In this document: piece by piece, positions 43,752 to 51,890 of the stretch
Position numbering within the stretch: the first letter of the stretch is position 1
Layout of the letters: each line of letters starts with the position of its first letter
Assembly (NCBI GenBank): GCA_002335425.1
Contig: DDCB01000038.1
Coordinates: forward strand, 1-64,000
Direction: 5' to 3'
Length of the DNA stretch: 64,000 nucleotides
Origin: Chthonomonas sp. UBA2017
GTDB lineage: Bacteria > Armatimonadota > Fimbriimonadia > Fimbriimonadales > Fimbriimonadaceae
Notes under the pieces: model-generated
Seen by the model: the letters and a program-made list of their open reading frames with translations, nothing else
What the model was told of the DNA's origin: nothing
Database searches by the model: none
Position numbers and translations under genes: made by a program

Positions 43752-44967
43752 GGGTCTTCTCCGGTGCGGGTTGGGGTCGAGCCGCGTCTTCGGCGATGAG
43801 CCCTTGGCGAAGAACACGAGACCAGACTCCTGGCACCCAGGCCCAGGGCCAAGCGCCGATCATTCGCCGAGCCATCGCACCCGGGCCGAGCCGACGATCG
43901 TCCACGGTCTCGACGTTCCAATGGGGGTCGAGTCCTGGAGATTCGGGAATGGACACCAGATCGAGCGGATCGATCGCCGTGAGTGCACGACGGGGACCGG
44001 CAGCCAGCTTCATGCCCTTGGGAGTTCGAACCACCAGCCGGAATTTTCGAAACCGTTCGCCAAGCCGTTTGAACCAAGCCGTCACCTCTTCGCCGTCATA
44101 AAATGCGATATAGAGCGAGCACATCATGAAGGCGAAGAGGGGGATGTTGAACCGATATTCGATCACGCCATGCAGGATCAATCCCGAAAGGAGCACCCAT
44201 TTTCGATAAGGCTTATAGAAAACCAGGGTCGCCAAGGCAAGTTCGACGATCAAGGTCGCGTAGGTGGTGAATTTGACCATCGGAAGCGAGTCCACCCATG
44301 CCGGGACCGGAAACCGCTCGAACTCCTGAAGCTGGGGGACGTACCAGGTCGCCGTCCCATCTCGCCATGTGTTGCCGATCCACTTATGCCAAACCGTCGT
44401 GAAGTAGACGATCGCGACTTGGTACTGAATCAGCCGCTGTGGCCAGAGCGAGACGAGCGGAGGGATCTGGGGAGCTTTGCCTTTCCAGAGCGCAATCAGC
44501 CGATCGACAGAGCACGCCGCACCGCTCGGGGCGATGGCCAGATACAAGGTGCAGGCCCGCAAAAGGGTGTCTCCACCGTGGAGAATGGCTTGATTTCGCA
44601 TGTGTAGCGAAATCGTGCCGACGCAGAGCAAGATCGTCGCGACGCGAGTCCAGAGTCCAATCGCGGTGCAGAAGGCTGCAACCACGACCAAAGCATAAAA
44701 CGCCATGGCAAACCCAGTGTCGGGGATGCCGAACATCAGGTTGAGCTTCGGCAAATCGGCGTTTCGGCTCGCGAACTGCTCGCCCAGCCGGGTCGGGACA
44801 AATCCACGCTCTGTGAACCACGCTTCGAAATCGACGGCGATCATGAGGAAGTTGATGAACGCCAACGACCCGACGATGATTCGAAAAACGCCGAGCGTGG
44901 TGGGCGAGCCGTAGCCGAAGATGGCCTCGTTGGCTTTGCGGAGGAAGCCCACCCTAAGACCCCGCAT
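43744..44967 (-). CDS. HTTM-domain membrane protein (VKGC/SdpB-like)
   Basis: A 407-residue polytopic protein with an HTTM domain, the membrane fold of vitamin K-dependent gamma-carboxylase and SdpB. The N-terminus TTLGVFRIIVGSLAFINFL and the helix pair YFTTVWHKWIGNTWRDGTA are family hallmarks; the C-terminal part (from about 290) is cytoplasmic or periplasmic and not recognised. Bacterial members usually have a small single-helix partner; here the 204-residue protein upstream fits, overlapping by 14 bases. Whether it carboxylates, or processes a peptide as in the SdpAB system, is unknown. No toxin-like SdpC gene is present nearby. Confidence 0.82.
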   Translation of the reverse strand: MRGLRVGFLRKANEAIFGYGSPTTLGVFRIIVGSLAFINFLMIAVDFEAWFTERGFVPTRLGEQFASRNADLPKLNLMFGIPDTGFAMAFYALVVVAAFCTAIGLWTRVATILLCVGTISLHMRNQAILHGGDTLLRACTLYLAIAPSGAACSVDRLIALWKGKAPQIPPLVSLWPQRLIQYQVAIVYFTTVWHKWIGNTWRDGTATWYVPQLQEFERFPVPAWVDSLPMVKFTTYATLIVELALATLVFYKPYRKWVLLSGLILHGVIEYRFNIPLFAFMMCSLYIAFYDGEEVTAWFKRLGERFRKFRLVVRTPKGMKLAAGPRRALTAIDPLDLVSIPESPGLDPHWNVETVDDRRLGPGAMARRMIGAWPWAWVPGVWSRVLRQGLIAEDAARPQPAPEKTHV

Positions 44968-45568
44968 CCCGCTTCAGGCGACGCTGATCGACCTGATAAT
45001 CAAAGTAGACCTTGCGAGTGAAGTCTTTGGGCTGAGGTTTGCCGGGAGGTTGGATGATTCGCTCATTCCGCCGCAGCTTGACGCTCACCGGCGGATTCGC
45101 GGGATCGTTGTAGTTCAGAAGCGCCACCCGTTGGGCAAAGTCTGGCCAAAACATCGCTTGGTTGATGCCGCGCTCCAAGAACTTTCGATACCGCTCTTTG
45201 AAGTACTTTTCAACGATCGGGAGCTTGGCCATGCGGGGGTACTCCCAAACGCGCTTCGAGCCGTCTTGGAAGGTGATTTCGGCGTCGGCATAGCCATCCC
45301 AATTCGATGGATTCGGGGCGAACATGTCCCAGTACTGCCAAAATCCGGTCGAGAGCATGTAGTACTTGAGAGGCGAGCTCAGGACGTATTTGTTGTTGAA
45401 GACCAAGATGTGGTCGGAGCCAATGGGCTTTTGTTGGCCGCTGACAATCTCCGAGCTAGGTCGGGGCAACGACCAAGCAAGAATGGCCAGAGCGTGAAAG
45501 ATCACCCAGACCTTCACCCCCCAGTGGACGCCTTTTATTGGTTCGGATCGCTCGGTCTCAGCCCTCAT
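44954..45568 (-). CDS. Single-helix HTTM partner with FAPNP motif
   Basis: A 204-residue protein with one membrane helix at about 18-36 (VKVWVIFHALAILAW) and a C-terminal soluble domain that opens with STGFWQYWDMFAPNP. A W..FAPNP motif is typical of the small partners of HTTM proteins (DUF5819 and SdpA type) as I recall them; this is from memory and unchecked. The gene overlaps the HTTM gene by 14 bases and the biotinyl gene by four, so a complex with the HTTM protein is probable. Confidence 0.75.
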   Translation of the reverse strand: MRAETERSEPIKGVHWGVKVWVIFHALAILAWSLPRPSSEIVSGQQKPIGSDHILVFNNKYVLSSPLKYYMLSTGFWQYWDMFAPNPSNWDGYADAEITFQDGSKRVWEYPRMAKLPIVEKYFKERYRKFLERGINQAMFWPDFAQRVALLNYNDPANPPVSVKLRRNERIIQPPGKPQPKDFTRKVYFDYQVDQRRLKRDAGS

Positions 45569-46005
45569 TCCGCATTTTCGTGAGGAGCGACTTGCACGAG
45601 CAACGCCCCCTCGACAACCTGGTTCCCTTTCGCCACCGGCAAGGCAATCACCTTCCCAGCAAAAGGAGCGATCATGGGTTGCTGGGTCTTCATTGCTTCA
45701 AGGACCAGGAGCTTCTGGCCAGCATCGACTTCGGCTCCGAGCTCGACCAGCACATCGACGATTTGCCCGGGCATCGGCGCGTGCATCTCACCGGAATGTG
45801 CGGACACACCGGACCGGACGAGGCCCGGCTTTTCGACCGTATAGACGCGCCCGCGGAAGCTGATGAGGGTTTTGTCGCCTTGGCGAATCGCGACGGCGGT
45901 GGCCGTTCCCGCCGAAGTTCGAACGACCCAACGATCTTGCCAGCGCGAGACCTCGGCCGTGCCCTTTTTCAGTTCGGTTTCGACGCCATTCACCAAGTGC
46001 TTCAT
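45565..46005 (-). CDS. Free biotinyl-carrier domain protein
   Basis: A 146-residue protein ending in a biotinyl/lipoyl domain (HAPMPGQIVDVLVELGAEVD; VLEAMKTQQP). Lys106 in EAMK is the predicted biotin attachment site. The first 70 residues are a beta-rich adaptor as in the carrier subunits of acyl-CoA carboxylases. No carboxylase or transcarboxylase subunit is encoded in this window, so its partners lie elsewhere. Overlaps with both neighbours place it within the HTTM operon, an unusual setting. Confidence 0.85.
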   Translation of the reverse strand: MKHLVNGVETELKKGTAEVSRWQDRWVVRTSAGTATAVAIRQGDKTLISFRGRVYTVEKPGLVRSGVSAHSGEMHAPMPGQIVDVLVELGAEVDAGQKLLVLEAMKTQQPMIAPFAGKVIALPVAKGNQVVEGALLVQVAPHENAE

Positions 46006-46709
46006 CGCTTTGCCTTACTGTACTCGACCGCCGCTTGAACAAAGGCAGAAAAGAGACGCTGAGATGCGGACTCCGACGAGGATCGCTCGGGGTGCCACTG
46101 GACTCCGAGGCAAAAAGGACGTTTCGGATCTTCGAGCGCTTCGACCGTTCCGTCTTCGTGTCGAGCCGAGATTTGGAGCCCCTCCCCGACTCTCCCGATT
46201 CCTTGATGGTGAAAGCTCAAGCCTTCGATGGGATCCGATCCGACGATCTGATGCAGGAGACTCCCCGGGGTGATGGCGTAGGCTTGACGAGTTCCTTCTC
46301 GATGCTCAGCTCGATTCGGATCGTCGGGCAGGTGCTGGATCAGGGAACCTCCTCGAACGACGTTCAGCATCTGGCATCCGTAACAGATCGCGAGCACGGG
46401 CAGGGATTCTGGCATCCGCTCCATCAGGGTCTGGTCGAACGCGAATCTCAACGGGTCGATCAGGTCGTTGGCCGGGTGATTCGGTTCGCCGTAGTGTTTG
46501 GGGTCGATGTCGGGGCCGCCCGGGATCAACCACCCATCTAGCACGGGAAGGACTGAATCCAGGTCGGTGAGTGGCGTCAGCAGGATCGGCGATCCTCCGG
46601 CGTCGGCGACCGCGGCAAGGTAGTTCCAAAAGACTTTGGCTTCGCCCGCATAACGCGCATCGGAGGGGTCACGCTTGAGAGCGACAGTGATTCCGATGAG
46701 AGGTCGCAT
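46002..46709 (-). CDS. Class I glutamine amidotransferase, peptidase C26
   Basis: A 235-residue enzyme of the gamma-glutamyl-gamma-aminobutyrate hydrolase type (PuuD-like). Nucleophile Cys lies in ICYGCQMLNV, the oxyanion PGGPDIDP block is present and the catalytic His and Glu are in VQWHPERS. These enzymes release glutamate from gamma-glutamyl amides. It is the first protein gene of the operon, starting 35 bases after the tRNA-Leu gene, and overlaps the biotinyl gene by four bases. Confidence 0.88.
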   Translation of the reverse strand: MRPLIGITVALKRDPSDARYAGEAKVFWNYLAAVADAGGSPILLTPLTDLDSVLPVLDGWLIPGGPDIDPKHYGEPNHPANDLIDPLRFAFDQTLMERMPESLPVLAICYGCQMLNVVRGGSLIQHLPDDPNRAEHREGTRQAYAITPGSLLHQIVGSDPIEGLSFHHQGIGRVGEGLQISARHEDGTVEALEDPKRPFCLGVQWHPERSSSESASQRLFSAFVQAAVEYSKAKR

Positions 46710-46743
46710 AGCGGTTTGCCGTTCGTTGAAGACCGGACCAACT

Positions 46744-46830
46744 TGGTGCCCAGGAAAGGACTCGAACCTTCACTCCCTTGCGAGAACTAGTACCTGAAAC
46801 TAGCGCGTCTACCAATTCCGCCACCTGGGC
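46744..46830 (-). tRNA. tRNA-Leu(CAG)
   Basis: The 87-base cloverleaf is complete, with CCA encoded. The acceptor stem GCCCAGG pairs with CCTGGGC, the D arm is GCGG/CGC with the GGTAGA loop, the anticodon stem is CTAGT/ACTAG around the loop TTCAGGT, so the anticodon is CAG (decodes CTG). A long variable arm (about 15 bases) marks a class II tRNA, and the T loop is TTCGAGT. It lies on the same strand as, and just before, the HTTM operon and may be co-transcribed with it. Confidence 0.95.
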
Positions 46831-46886
46831 ACAGGGACACGAAGGTACCCTATATCGAAGGGGTTTTCGCAAGACCGAGATGGAGT

Positions 46887-47252
46887 TACTCAGTCCAAAG
46901 CGTTATTCTGCTCAAGGACTTTGAGGACGGCCGCAGCAGCGACTTGGATGATGGCATCGGACTCCCTTTCAATCATTTTGCGCACGGGGTCGCTCGAACC
47001 GGACAGGATCTTGACCTGATCAAGGACCTTCTGTTTCTGAGTTGATTACCGCCGCGAGCCAAAGTCGTGTACCAACTGCAACGCTTTCTCGCTCAAATGC
47101 GCTTGAACAGCACGTTGAGCCCATTTGCCGAAATGTCCCTGTACGCCCCGAACCTGGTTCGCGACTTTCTTGCCAGTCGAAGCCGTGAGTTCAAATCCCG
47201 ACTCCGCTGGCCAGGCTCGCGACTGATTGTTCCAACTCCCCCAGATAGCCGA
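46887..47252 (-). pseudogene. Decayed coding stretch of unknown origin
   Basis: On the minus strand one frame is open from 47252 to a TAA at 47046-47048 and open again from there to a TAA at 46887-46889. The two halves read like one helical protein (STGKKVANQVRGVQGHFGKW, then KQKVLDQVKILSGSSDPVR). Upstream, another frame reads LEVILIGYLGELEQSVASLA and then ends at a TGA. No start codon is found. This fits a gene with a frameshift and a nonsense change, downstream of the JAMM-like pair on the same strand. It may instead be chance; composition and codon use favour coding. Confidence 0.35.
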
Positions 47253-47320
47253 TTAGAATCACCTCCAAGCGAAGAATCCCTGGTCCTAGCGGGGCAAGCC
47301 AGGGCTCAAGAGACCTCCGT

Positions 47321-47986
47321 TCATTTCTTGTGCAGTCGAGCACCCACCTCAGGGGTTCGAATGACTCGTTTTCGCTTCGGTTGGTCTCCTCTATTGCCTT
47401 TGCGTTGAGACCCTGGATCGTACGTGCTCGTGATCAGAGTCTTAACGAGTTTTTCGAACCCATCCGGCTTTTGTGCCGGGCCCTTCTGAGGCGATCCGGG
47501 TTTCTTGGTTGCGGCTCTGCCAACATCGTAACCAGGAAGTGAGGCCTCCCCGACCTGGGTTCGCGAAAAAGAGAATTCTTTGCCATTTTCCTTCGAAGCG
47601 CTTCTTGACGGATCGCCTCCAGTCCTTTCTCGCTCTTTGAGAAGTTGAATGGCAGCGACGTACTCGATGATGCTGCTTTCACTGCTGATCAGACGAAATC
47701 TCGGAGGCTGCCCGGCCAAGATTCGATCCATCAGCCTCTCGATCCGCTCGATCTGAGCGCTCTTGTCCCCGCTTCGGTACTTCAGGATCAACCGAACGAC
47801 TTGTTCGGTCAGATATTCAGCTAAGGCCTTGGGCGCAATCTTAAAGAAGTCGCCTTTTCGCTGCCGAACTAGAGCGGCGACCGTCTCCTCCGAGGAAGAC
47901 TTCAAGCGGACGCCATGAACAGCCGCAAGAACGCCCACCTCCGAAGGGAGGTCATCTAGATACTCGACTTTGCGCAACCTCCTCAC
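47321..47986 (-). CDS. Unknown protein paired with the JAMM-like protein
   Basis: A 221-residue protein with no membrane segment. The N-terminal half is helical (DKSAQIERIERLMDRILAG; IIEYVAAIQLLKERER), the C-terminal half is Lys/Arg/Pro/Gly-rich and probably disordered. I do not recognise it. Its start overlaps the JAMM-like gene by four bases, so the pair is translated together. Codon use is AT-richer than in the flanks and it lies in an island next to tRNA-Leu, which suggests acquired DNA. Confidence 0.55.
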   Translation of the reverse strand: MRRLRKVEYLDDLPSEVGVLAAVHGVRLKSSSEETVAALVRQRKGDFFKIAPKALAEYLTEQVVRLILKYRSGDKSAQIERIERLMDRILAGQPPRFRLISSESSIIEYVAAIQLLKERERTGGDPSRSASKENGKEFSFSRTQVGEASLPGYDVGRAATKKPGSPQKGPAQKPDGFEKLVKTLITSTYDPGSQRKGNRGDQPKRKRVIRTPEVGARLHKK

Positions 47987-48507
47987 AGTTCGATCTCCTC
48001 CACTTTGATTGACGGAAAACTCATTAACTTTGATCGACGGGACATCTCAGCGGCGAGTCTCTGATGGACGTAGTGTTCGATCCATTGCACTCGATTGGGT
48101 TCGGTGGCAGGACACTTTTCGAATGCTTGCAGGATCAATGCATCCCTCGATTGATCGTAAAGGAGATGAATTTGCCGGTCGTCGAGCCAAGATACTCCGT
48201 TCGACATTCGGATCATCGGTCCTTCCGCCCAAACTATCGAGATCGATTTTTGCCGGTGATCCCGAGCCCATGCAAGATCGTTCTTTGAAAAAGACGTCTG
48301 ACCGGGGTGATTGTGAATCATTTCCAGCCCAAAACTCTCTTCTTTGAGGGGGACGAACACACCGTGGGTATTCCCACGGTAGGGTCCGACCCGAATTTGG
48401 TCCCCGGCAAAGATTGCCGCGTATTCGACAGTCGCGTGGCGGATCGCCCGGGCGAAGTCCAGCTTTCCAAGACCTCTGAGCGATGCCAAACTCGGGTTGG
48501 TGCCCAT
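47983..48507 (-). CDS. JAMM/MPN-like metalloprotease-fold protein
   Basis: A 174-residue protein with a JAMM-type motif: His65 and His67 in IHNHPGQTSFSKND with Ser74 and Asp77, plus Glu57 or Glu58 as possible catalytic Glu. The spacing between HxH and SxxD is six residues, where RadC and most JAMM proteins have seven. HNHP..SFS..D occurs in JAB domains of phage head-morphogenesis fusions and toxin-like proteins. A peptidase activity is therefore possible. It is coupled to the next gene and is the first of the island's genes. Confidence 0.65.
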   Translation of the reverse strand: MGTNPSLASLRGLGKLDFARAIRHATVEYAAIFAGDQIRVGPYRGNTHGVFVPLKEESFGLEMIHNHPGQTSFSKNDLAWARDHRQKSISIVWAEGPMIRMSNGVSWLDDRQIHLLYDQSRDALILQAFEKCPATEPNRVQWIEHYVHQRLAAEMSRRSKLMSFPSIKVEEIEL

Positions 48508-48717
48508 GGGTGCGCATTATACTGCCAGTTCAAATCGGTCCTTCGCTCAGTGACATGTCCCCTGACCGTCAGCCGCACCCACCTTCCAAGCAAGATCGGC
48601 CAAGCTCGACGGGGAATCGCCGGACCCGGCCCATTTCGAAGGACGAATCGGACCTGTCATAATAGGACCGCCAAGCCGGTTTTCGGCTCACCACGCAACG
48701 AAGCGAAGGACACCCCC

Positions 48718-50685
48718 ATGTCAACCACCCATAGCACCAAGCCCGCCACCAAACTTGACTTTTTGCGCCTGATGTTCTTGAGCCGAGAAGGCGACCGCCG
48801 AGAAGGCATCTTGCTCCGCCAGAGCAAGGGCTGGTTCCAGGTGAGCGGCATGGGCCACGAAGCTCTTTCCGCGATTGAGCTTTGCCTGCGCGAAGACGAT
48901 TGGCTTTTCCCGTATTACCGCAGCCGAGCCCTGATGCTCGCCCGTGGGATGTCCAACTACGACCTCGCCCTGGCTTACTTTGCGAAGAAAGACAGCTCCA
49001 GCGGCGGACGCCAGATGCCCGGCCACTACAGCAGCCGAAAGCACAACGTCTTTAGCGTCTGCACACCCACCGGAGGATCGCTCCTCCCGGCATGCGGCAC
49101 GGCCTGGGGAATGAAGCTTCAGGGCAAAGATTCGATCTGCGTGGCGAGCGTCGGTGACGCTGCGAGTCGACAAGGTGAGTTTTTCGAAGCGATCGCCTTT
49201 GCGATTCAAGAAAAATTGCCTGTGCTCTTTGTCATAGAAGACAACAAGTACGGAATTAGCACCGCGACCGATAAGTTCTTTGCCTATCAGATTGGCGGCA
49301 TCTTGAGCGAGGAGCACATGGTCAAGGTGGACGCTCGCAAAGTGGATCACGTCGAGAAGGCTTTCCGCGAAGCCGCCGAGAAGGCTCGGCGAGGCGACGG
49401 CCCCACGGTGCTTTGGTGCGACCTCGACCGACTGAGCAGTCACACGAGTTCAGACGACCACCGCGTGTATCGAGACCAAGCCGACATCGACGCAATGATG
49501 CTCCGCGATCCGATTAAGCTGCTGAAGGATGAGCTCATCGCCAGCGGAGAATTGACCGAAGAGGCCTGGGAAGCCATGCAGGCCGAGATCGCTCAGCAGG
49601 TGGACGAAGACTACATTCGGGCTGAGCAAGCTGCGGACCCCGTGGCCGAGGATGTGATGAACCAGTGCTGGGGCGACGACCCCGCGCCGACTCGCCCGCC
49701 GATTGAGACCGGGCCTCAAACGATGGTCGACACGATCAATAAGACCTTCCACAAGGCCCTGGAAAACGACCCGAACGTCATCTTCTTTGGCGAAGACATC
49801 GAAGACCCGAAAGGGGGCGTTTTCAAAATCACCGCCGGTTGCAGCGAGAAATTCCCGAAGCAAGTATTCAACTCGCCACTCGCCGAGGCGACGATCATGG
49901 GCGTTGCCGTCGGAATGGCCGCCTATGGGATGCGACCGGTCTTTGAGCTTCAGTTCATTGACTTCATCGCCCCCGGCTGGAACCAGATCGCCAGCAACAT
50001 GAGCACCCTGCGTTGGCGCTCGAACGGAGATTGGAAGTGCCCGCTCGTCGTTTATGCGCCCTACGGAGCCTATCTGCCGGGTGGATCGCTCTGGCACTCC
50101 CAAGCTTACGAGGCGGGCCTGGCTCATCTCCCGGGCCTCAAGGTCGCCATCCCGAGCACTCCCGAAGACGCCGCAGGCCTCTTTTGGACTGCGATTCATG
50201 GCGACGACCCGCACTTTATCCTCGTGCCGAAGCATATTTTCCGAAAGCGAGCAGACGTCAAAAGCGTCGAGCCGATTCCGTTCGGCAAAGCGCGGCTCGT
50301 GCAAGAAGGCACCGATGTGACGATTGTGACCTGGGGCAATACGCTCGAACTCGCTGACGAAGCCGCCCAAAGGCTCGCCGGAGAAGCGTCCCTGGAGATC
50401 ATCGACCTGCGGTCGATCGTCCCTTGCGATTACGAAGCGATCGCACGATCCGTCGAAAAGACCGGCCGCCTGGTCGTCTTACAAGAAGACACCCGAACGT
50501 GCGGATTTGCCAACAACATCGTCGGTGAGTTCGTGAACAAGCCCGAGTGGTTCAATCTCCTTTTGGCTCCGCCGCAAGTGGTCAGCCGAGGCGACGTCCA
50601 TATTGGCTACAACCCGATCTTCGAATACGCCGCCCTGCCCTCGACCGACGACCTCATCGCCGCCATCCGCGTGACGATGGAGTAA
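48718..50685 (+). CDS. 2-oxoacid dehydrogenase E1, fused alpha and beta
   Basis: A 655-residue fusion of the two E1 subunits of a branched-chain or pyruvate-type dehydrogenase. The alpha part (about 1-320) has the thiamine diphosphate site GDAASRQGEFFEA to EDNKYGIST and RSRALMLARGMSNYDLALAYF. The beta part (about 335-655) has GVAVGMAAYGMRPVFELQF, PGGSLWHSQAYEAGLAH and a C-terminal transketolase-like domain. E1 decarboxylates 2-oxoacids and passes the acyl group to lipoyl E2; no E2 or E3 gene is adjacent. AAGGA lies before the ATG at 48718. Substrate, whether branched-chain or other, is not decided by sequence here. A terminator follows. Confidence 0.88.
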   Translation: MSTTHSTKPATKLDFLRLMFLSREGDRREGILLRQSKGWFQVSGMGHEALSAIELCLREDDWLFPYYRSRALMLARGMSNYDLALAYFAKKDSSSGGRQMPGHYSSRKHNVFSVCTPTGGSLLPACGTAWGMKLQGKDSICVASVGDAASRQGEFFEAIAFAIQEKLPVLFVIEDNKYGISTATDKFFAYQIGGILSEEHMVKVDARKVDHVEKAFREAAEKARRGDGPTVLWCDLDRLSSHTSSDDHRVYRDQADIDAMMLRDPIKLLKDELIASGELTEEAWEAMQAEIAQQVDEDYIRAEQAADPVAEDVMNQCWGDDPAPTRPPIETGPQTMVDTINKTFHKALENDPNVIFFGEDIEDPKGGVFKITAGCSEKFPKQVFNSPLAEATIMGVAVGMAAYGMRPVFELQFIDFIAPGWNQIASNMSTLRWRSNGDWKCPLVVYAPYGAYLPGGSLWHSQAYEAGLAHLPGLKVAIPSTPEDAAGLFWTAIHGDDPHFILVPKHIFRKRADVKSVEPIPFGKARLVQEGTDVTIVTWGNTLELADEAAQRLAGEASLEIIDLRSIVPCDYEAIARSVEKTGRLVVLQEDTRTCGFANNIVGEFVNKPEWFNLLLAPPQVVSRGDVHIGYNPIFEYAALPSTDDLIAAIRVTME

Positions 50686-50705
50686 TCACACAGGCAAACT
50701 TCCCC

Positions 50706-50746
50706 GCCGGAAGCCATCTCTCTGTGAGACGACTTCCGGCTTTTTT
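50706..50746 (+). terminator. Intrinsic terminator after the E1 gene
   Basis: GCCGGAAG at 50706-50713 pairs with CTTCCGGC at 50733-50740 and is followed by six T. It lies 20 bases after the stop of the E1 fusion, so the SPFH gene needs its own promoter. Confidence 0.85.
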
Positions 50747-50806
50747 GGGCATGGAGCCCCGAAGCCCCGCGCAACGGAAAGCAAGGACCGAGCGTCTCCT
50801 TGGTAG

Positions 50807-51808
50807 ATGCTGGGCCTGAACTCACTCATCCCGATTCCGGCGAAGGAGAATTTGCCGACGCCGGCGACCACGAATGTGGGGTCGTCGGGGATTCCGAACC
50901 CGATCCCGTTTGTCATCTTTCTTCTTTCGATGGGAGTCGGCTGGGCGATATTTGGATCTCAGCTCCCCGCTCTTGCGGGGGTGGTCGGGCTAGTTGGCAG
51001 TGGAATCGTGGGCGGGCTACTCGGGTCGATGGTCCGGATCGCGGCGCAGTGGGAAAAGGCGCTGATCTTTCGGCTCGGCCAAGTCCGAGCCGTCAAAGGT
51101 CCGGGACCATTTATTTTGGTCCCGTTTCTGGACGCGGCCCGGATGGTTGATACGCGGATTCAGACTCTCGACATTCCTCGCCGTCAGGCGATCACGAAAG
51201 ACAACGTCCCGGTCTCCCTCGACGGGGTCATCTTTATGAAGGTCACCGACCCGCAAGAGGCGGTGACGAAAGTCCGAAACTACCAGTTTGCGATTCAGCA
51301 GTACGCCCAGACCGCGCTCCGCGACATCGTCGGCTCGATGACGCTCGACCAGATCCTGATCGACCGAGAGCTCGTCGGCGAGAAGATCGAAGAGATGGTT
51401 GAGGCGGAGATTGAGGGCTGGGGCATCGAGGTGCTTGGCATCCGAATTCAGGATATTGAGCTCCCTGAGGACCTCAAGCGGGTGATGGCGCGACAAGCCA
51501 GCGCCGAACGCGAAAAGCGCGCGACCATCACCAAGGCCGAAGGCGACCGAGACGCCGCCGAAAACCTTGCTAAAGCCGCGGAGACGATGTACACCTCCCC
51601 CGGCGCGATGCAACTCCGAACGCTTCAGACCCTCGACGCGCTCGGCACTTCATCGAGCAACACGACCATCATTGCCTTGCCGATGGAGCTGACTCAGGCC
51701 CTTCAGAGCATCTCGGGGCTGGCCAGCGGAGCGAAATCCTCAACTCCAGCTTCGAGACCGAGCCGCGAGCAAGAAAATTCCGACCCGACCTCTCCAACTG
51801 AACCTTGA
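50807..51808 (+). CDS. SPFH/stomatin-type membrane protein
   Basis: A 333-residue protein. Two hydrophobic segments at about 32-52 and 56-75 anchor it, followed by an SPFH (band 7) domain (QWEKALIFRLGQVRAVKGPG; RRQAITKDNVPVSLDGVIFM; LRDIVGSMTLDQILIDREL), a helical stretch and a Ser/Pro-rich tail. Stomatin-like proteins form ring oligomers and organise membrane domains, often with an NfeD-type partner; none is adjacent. The start has no strong ribosome binding site and ATG 50807 is used because it is the first in frame. Its exact role is unknown. Confidence 0.85.
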   Translation: MLGLNSLIPIPAKENLPTPATTNVGSSGIPNPIPFVIFLLSMGVGWAIFGSQLPALAGVVGLVGSGIVGGLLGSMVRIAAQWEKALIFRLGQVRAVKGPGPFILVPFLDAARMVDTRIQTLDIPRRQAITKDNVPVSLDGVIFMKVTDPQEAVTKVRNYQFAIQQYAQTALRDIVGSMTLDQILIDRELVGEKIEEMVEAEIEGWGIEVLGIRIQDIELPEDLKRVMARQASAEREKRATITKAEGDRDAAENLAKAAETMYTSPGAMQLRTLQTLDALGTSSSNTTIIALPMELTQALQSISGLASGAKSSTPASRPSREQENSDPTSPTEP

Positions 51809-51890
51809 TCCCCCCGATCATGCGTCTTAAGCTCAGTGGGTTGGGTAAAGTAGGCCAAGGGCTTGTCTCACAGGCTGGATTGAGGATTGC

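Noticed and set aside
46669..46872. 67-codon minus-strand frame over the tRNA-Leu gene
   Set aside because: Its sequence is simply the translation of the tRNA gene.
47185..47213. tRNA 3'-end-like segment (GTGAGTTCAAATCCCGA) on the plus strand, possible attachment-site remnant
   Set aside because: The T stem does not pair (GTGAG against CCCGA) and no matching acceptor half lies upstream; chance resemblance is more likely.
46831..48507. Integrated phage or genomic island with integrase
   Set aside because: No integrase, direct repeat or att site was found; only the composition and a JAMM-like protein hint at transfer.
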